Positions 61,672 through 64,000 of a stretch of DNA of 64,000 bases are shown piece by piece. The position numbers and the translations under genes are program-made. Below the pieces are notes generated by a model, which saw only the letters and a program-made list of their open reading frames with translations, did not search any database and had not been told where the DNA came from. Source of the DNA: Neobacillus sp. CF12 (GTDB lineage Bacteria; Bacillota; Bacilli; Bacillales; Cytobacillaceae); assembly GCF_030348765.1 (NCBI RefSeq), contig NZ_JAUCEU010000007.1, positions 2,804,001 through 2,868,000 on the forward strand. The letters run 5' to 3'. How positions within the stretch are numbered: the first letter of the stretch is position 1; every line of letters starts with the position of its first letter.

Positions 61672-63060
61672 TTAGTTGCCTTTCTTTAAAATGAGTTGCG
61701 AGATACATTCGACGTGTGCGGTCTGCGGAAACATATCCACTGGTTGAATATACTTAACATCGTATTTAGCACTCAACATTTGAATGTCTTTTGCCAAAGT
61801 GGACGGGTTACATGAAATGTATATAAGTTTTTCTGGTGCTGTTTGCAAAATCGTTTGGATTAATTGCCCATCTAGACCCGTTCTTGGCGGATCGACGATG
61901 ATCACATCTGGCTTCCATCCCTTTTTCACCCATTTAGGTAGAACCTCTTCGGCTTTTCCTGGTACATATTTGGTATTTGTCATCCCGTGGCGCTTTGCGT
62001 TTTTCTTTGCGTCTTCAATTGCTTCTGGGATTACGTCCATACCACGGACCTCAGCTGCCTGCTCTGCAAGCCATAAGCCAATCGTTCCAACACCACAATA
62101 GGCATCCACAATTTTTTCAGTACCTGTCAATGCTGCAGCACTTTTCACTTCATTATAAAGCTTAATGGTTTGAACAGGATTCAACTGGAAAAACGTTCTA
62201 GCAGATAACTCAAATTGTAAGTCACCCAATGTTTCTTGGATAAACTCTTCACCCGCTAACGGCAATGTCTCTTCCCCAAATATAAGAGATGTTTTTTGTT
62301 CATTGATGTTCTGAACAATGGATTTCACATTAGGAAGTCGTTTTTGTATTTCGTGCACAATCTGTTCTTTCTTCGGCAATTCTTGTTGATTTGTAATGAG
62401 TACCACCTGGAGTTCGCCACTTTGCACCCCTACACGGGTAACAATCGTCCGAACGATTCCTTTACGTGACTTTTCATTATAGATCGTAATTTTTAGTTCT
62501 TCGAGAATCTTTTTAACAGCATTAACTGCTTCATTCGTTTGTGAATGCTGAACCGCACAATGTTCTATATCGATAAGTTGATGCGAGTTTAGACCATACA
62601 AGCCTGCTAAAACCTTCCCGTCTCTTCCCGCAAGTTGGAAACTGCTCTTGTTCCGGTAACCCCATGGATCTTCCATGCCAGTGGTTTCTCGAATATCGAG
62701 TTTGTCCACTTGGAGCCTTGTATGTCGTTCAAGTGATTGAATAACAATATCTCGCTTTTCCTTTAATTGCTGACTATATGCTAAATGCTGCAACTGGCAG
62801 CCTCCACATTGCTCATAGACGGGGCAAGGCGGCTGAACACGATGCGGCGATTTAATTCGTATCTTTTTAATTTTTGCCTCAGCAAATTTGGGGTTAATCT
62901 TTGTTGCCTCGACCACGACCTCTTCACCGGGAAGTGCTCCAGGCACAAAAACGACTTGCTTTTTAAAATAACCGACGCCTTCCCCATTAATACCAAGTCG
63001 TTTGATGGTTAAGGGAAAGGTCTGTTTTTCTTGAATTTTGATTGATTGATCTGTTTTCAT
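61672..63060 (-). CDS. rlmD: RNA m5U methyltransferase (RlmCD / YfjO type)
   Basis: SAM-dependent methyltransferase of the TrmA/RlmD family, which makes 5-methyluridine in 23S rRNA. 462 residues: TRAM domain (about 10-70), iron-sulfur cysteines [11 protein letters not shown] (about 78-88), SAM site [10 protein letters not shown] (about 313), DPPRTG (about 385) and catalytic cysteine in [12 protein letters not shown] (about 412). ATG 63060 follows GGAG by 8 bases; a GTG three codons earlier is less likely. B. subtilis has two such paralogues (YefA/RlmCD and YfjO); the pdaA neighbour favours YfjO. Confidence 0.94.
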   Translation of the reverse strand: MKTDQSIKIQEKQTFPLTIKRLGINGEGVGYFKKQVVFVPGALPGEEVVVEATKINPKFAEAKIKKIRIKSPHRVQPPCPVYEQCGGCQLQHLAYSQQLKEKRDIVIQSLERHTRLQVDKLDIRETTGMEDPWGYRNKSSFQLAGRDGKVLAGLYGLNSHQLIDIEHCAVQHSQTNEAVNAVKKILEELKITIYNEKSRKGIVRTIVTRVGVQSGELQVVLITNQQELPKKEQIVHEIQKRLPNVKSIVQNINEQKTSLIFGEETLPLAGEEFIQETLGDLQFELSARTFFQLNPVQTIKLYNEVKSAAALTGTEKIVDAYCGVGTIGLWLAEQAAEVRGMDVIPEAIEDAKKNAKRHGMTNTKYVPGKAEEVLPKWVKKGWKPDVIIVDPPRTGLDGQLIQTILQTAPEKLIYISCNPSTLAKDIQMLSAKYDVKYIQPVDMFPQTAHVECISQLILKKGN

Positions 63061-63125
63061 TTTGTTCACTCCAAATTCCGTTACCTGTTTGATTCTCCGT
63101 ATTATAGCATTATTAACAGAGAAAA

Positions 63126-63147
63126 GCCGAATTCAATCGAATTCGGC
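63126..63147 (-). terminator. Terminator of pdaA
   Basis: GCCGAATTC / GAATTCGGC perfect stem directly after the stop codon, followed by TTTTC in the minus direction. Confidence 0.8.
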
Positions 63148-63957
63148 CTAATTTTTGCCCAGTCTCTGGAAAAACGTCGAAATTTTACTCTTTTTCTTTT
63201 TTGGAAAATCGTCGAGACTTTTAAATTTATAGCCTTTCTTTTTCAAATCTTTAATTACGGTTTCAAGGGCATCGGCATTATCCTTCGATACTGTATGCAG
63301 TAGTAAAATACAGCCCGGATGAATTTGTCTCATAATGTTATCGTATGAATATTGCCAGCCTCTCTGTGCATTGGTATTCCAGTCCACAAATGCCAGTGAC
63401 CAGAAAACATGTGTATAGCCCTCTTCCTTTGCAATCTCCATCGTTCTCTCACTAAAAACGCCCCGTGGTGGACGTAAATATTTCATTTTCTTTTGACCGG
63501 TAATCTCTTTTGTTTTATCCTTTACTTTTCTAAGCTCTTCACGAATCCGCTCATCACTGACTTGTGTCATATCGGGATGATGCCAAGAATGATTTCCTAT
63601 TATATGTCCTTCATCTACCATCCTCTTGGTCAATTCCGGTTGAGATAATAAATAATGCCCCGTTACAAAAAAGGCAGCAGGCACTTTTTCCTTTTTCAAT
63701 ACATCCAATACTTGAGCCGTATAGCCCGCTTCATAGCCATTATCAAAGGTAAGATATAAAGTCTTTGAGTCTGGATCTCCCTTATAAAAAGCACCATATT
63801 TTTCAAGAACTTTTTCATACTCCGCACCAGCATCAGGCGGCTGTTCATCGACAGCTTTCTTAAAACCCCAATGAATTGGCTTATTAGGAGTGTAGCCATA
63901 TGTAACCTGAGGCACCATTAACAGCAGCAAACTAAGGATGCATAACAACTTTTTCAT
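63148..63957 (-). CDS. pdaA: Delta-lactam-biosynthetic N-acetylmuramic acid deacetylase PdaA
   Basis: Exported polysaccharide deacetylase needed to form muramic delta-lactam in spore cortex, which marks the cortex for germination lysis. 269 residues: signal peptide (about 1-21), NodB domain (about 62-250) with TFDNGYE (catalytic and metal Asp region, about 70; TFDNG where other families have TFDDG), NHSWHHP (metal His, about 122) and RPPRGVFS (about 163). The N-terminal HWGFKKA and DNG variant are typical of PdaA. GGGGG precedes the ATG. Confidence 0.95.
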   Translation of the reverse strand: MKKLLCILSLLLLMVPQVTYGYTPNKPIHWGFKKAVDEQPPDAGAEYEKVLEKYGAFYKGDPDSKTLYLTFDNGYEAGYTAQVLDVLKKEKVPAAFFVTGHYLLSQPELTKRMVDEGHIIGNHSWHHPDMTQVSDERIREELRKVKDKTKEITGQKKMKYLRPPRGVFSERTMEIAKEEGYTHVFWSLAFVDWNTNAQRGWQYSYDNIMRQIHPGCILLLHTVSKDNADALETVIKDLKKKGYKFKSLDDFPKKKKSKISTFFQRLGKN

Positions 63958-64000
63958 CCATGTTCCCCCTATTTTGTTTTTTATAGTGTTTGTTTCTAAA

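Noticed and set aside
1..64000. CRISPR arrays, tRNA, rRNA or prophage genes
   Set aside because: I saw no regularly spaced repeats, no cloverleaf sequences and no phage structural or integrase genes in the window.

Overview
The window looks like chromosomal DNA of a low-GC Gram-positive endospore former of the family Bacillaceae (a Bacillus/Neobacillus-type organism; the genus cannot be fixed from sequence alone). This rests on AGGAGG-type ribosome binding sites, frequent TTG/GTG starts, a bacillolysin, an intracellular subtilisin, a YpuA-like DUF1002 protein, the spore-cortex enzyme PdaA and a YfjO/RlmCD-type RNA methyltransferase. Most genes lie on the minus strand.

Layout. (1) 0-12.3 kb, mostly household genes: secreted M4 metalloprotease, an ECF vitamin-type transporter (T, A and S subunits), a CBO0543-type membrane protein, DUF1002, intracellular serine protease, CstA with its small partner, and a tRNA-dihydrouridine synthase. 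(2) 12.9-15.5 kb, a decayed patch: a YcsI-type gene with a damaged start, a broken YhfW-like phosphopentomutase-family gene and an IS3-type insertion sequence remnant. (3) 15.6-38.3 kb, a catabolic block for amide or peptide compounds: two M28 peptidases, two amidase-signature enzymes, two M20 peptidases, a hydantoin/Asp/Glu racemase-like protein, a dipeptide-epimerase-like enolase, two sodium:solute symporters with tiny membrane partners, two MFS carriers, an Lrp regulator and a sigma-54 activator. I find four good -24/-12 promoters here, which ties much of the block into one sigma-54 regulon. (4) 38.7-56.5 kb, a sugar block: ROK glucokinase-like gene, a levoglucosan-dehydrogenase-like Gfo/Idh enzyme, a second Gfo/Idh enzyme, four xylose-isomerase-like TIM-barrel enzymes, two zinc dehydrogenases, a ribose-type ABC importer with two lipoprotein binding proteins, and a LacI regulator with three matching operator sites. 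The enzyme mix fits oxidation to 3-keto sugars followed by elimination, epimerisation or hydration, most likely for anhydrosugars such as levoglucosan or for related glycosides. (5) 56.7-60.2 kb, a divergent two-component pair: a LytTR response regulator and a most unusual soluble hybrid histidine kinase. (6) 61.6-64 kb, RNA methyltransferase and PdaA.

The most striking object is the 855-residue protein at 57625-60192: PAS, histidine kinase, receiver, and then a complete sugar-binding protein of the ABC-transporter type fused at the C-terminus, with no signal peptide or membrane helix. The fused domain is a close copy of the lipoprotein encoded at 46003-47172 (12 mismatches in a hand-aligned 120-nt stretch). 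It looks like a recent duplication and fusion that turned a transporter's extracellular sensor into a cytosolic sensor for the same sugar.

The flanking genes dus (YfjN-like), RNA methyltransferase (YfjO-like) and pdaA (YfjS) are near neighbours in B. subtilis by gene name order, so the roughly 49 kb between them here may be a lineage-specific metabolic island. Several genes in it carry frameshifts (YcsI start, YhfW-like, an SDR and an AraC-type regulator).
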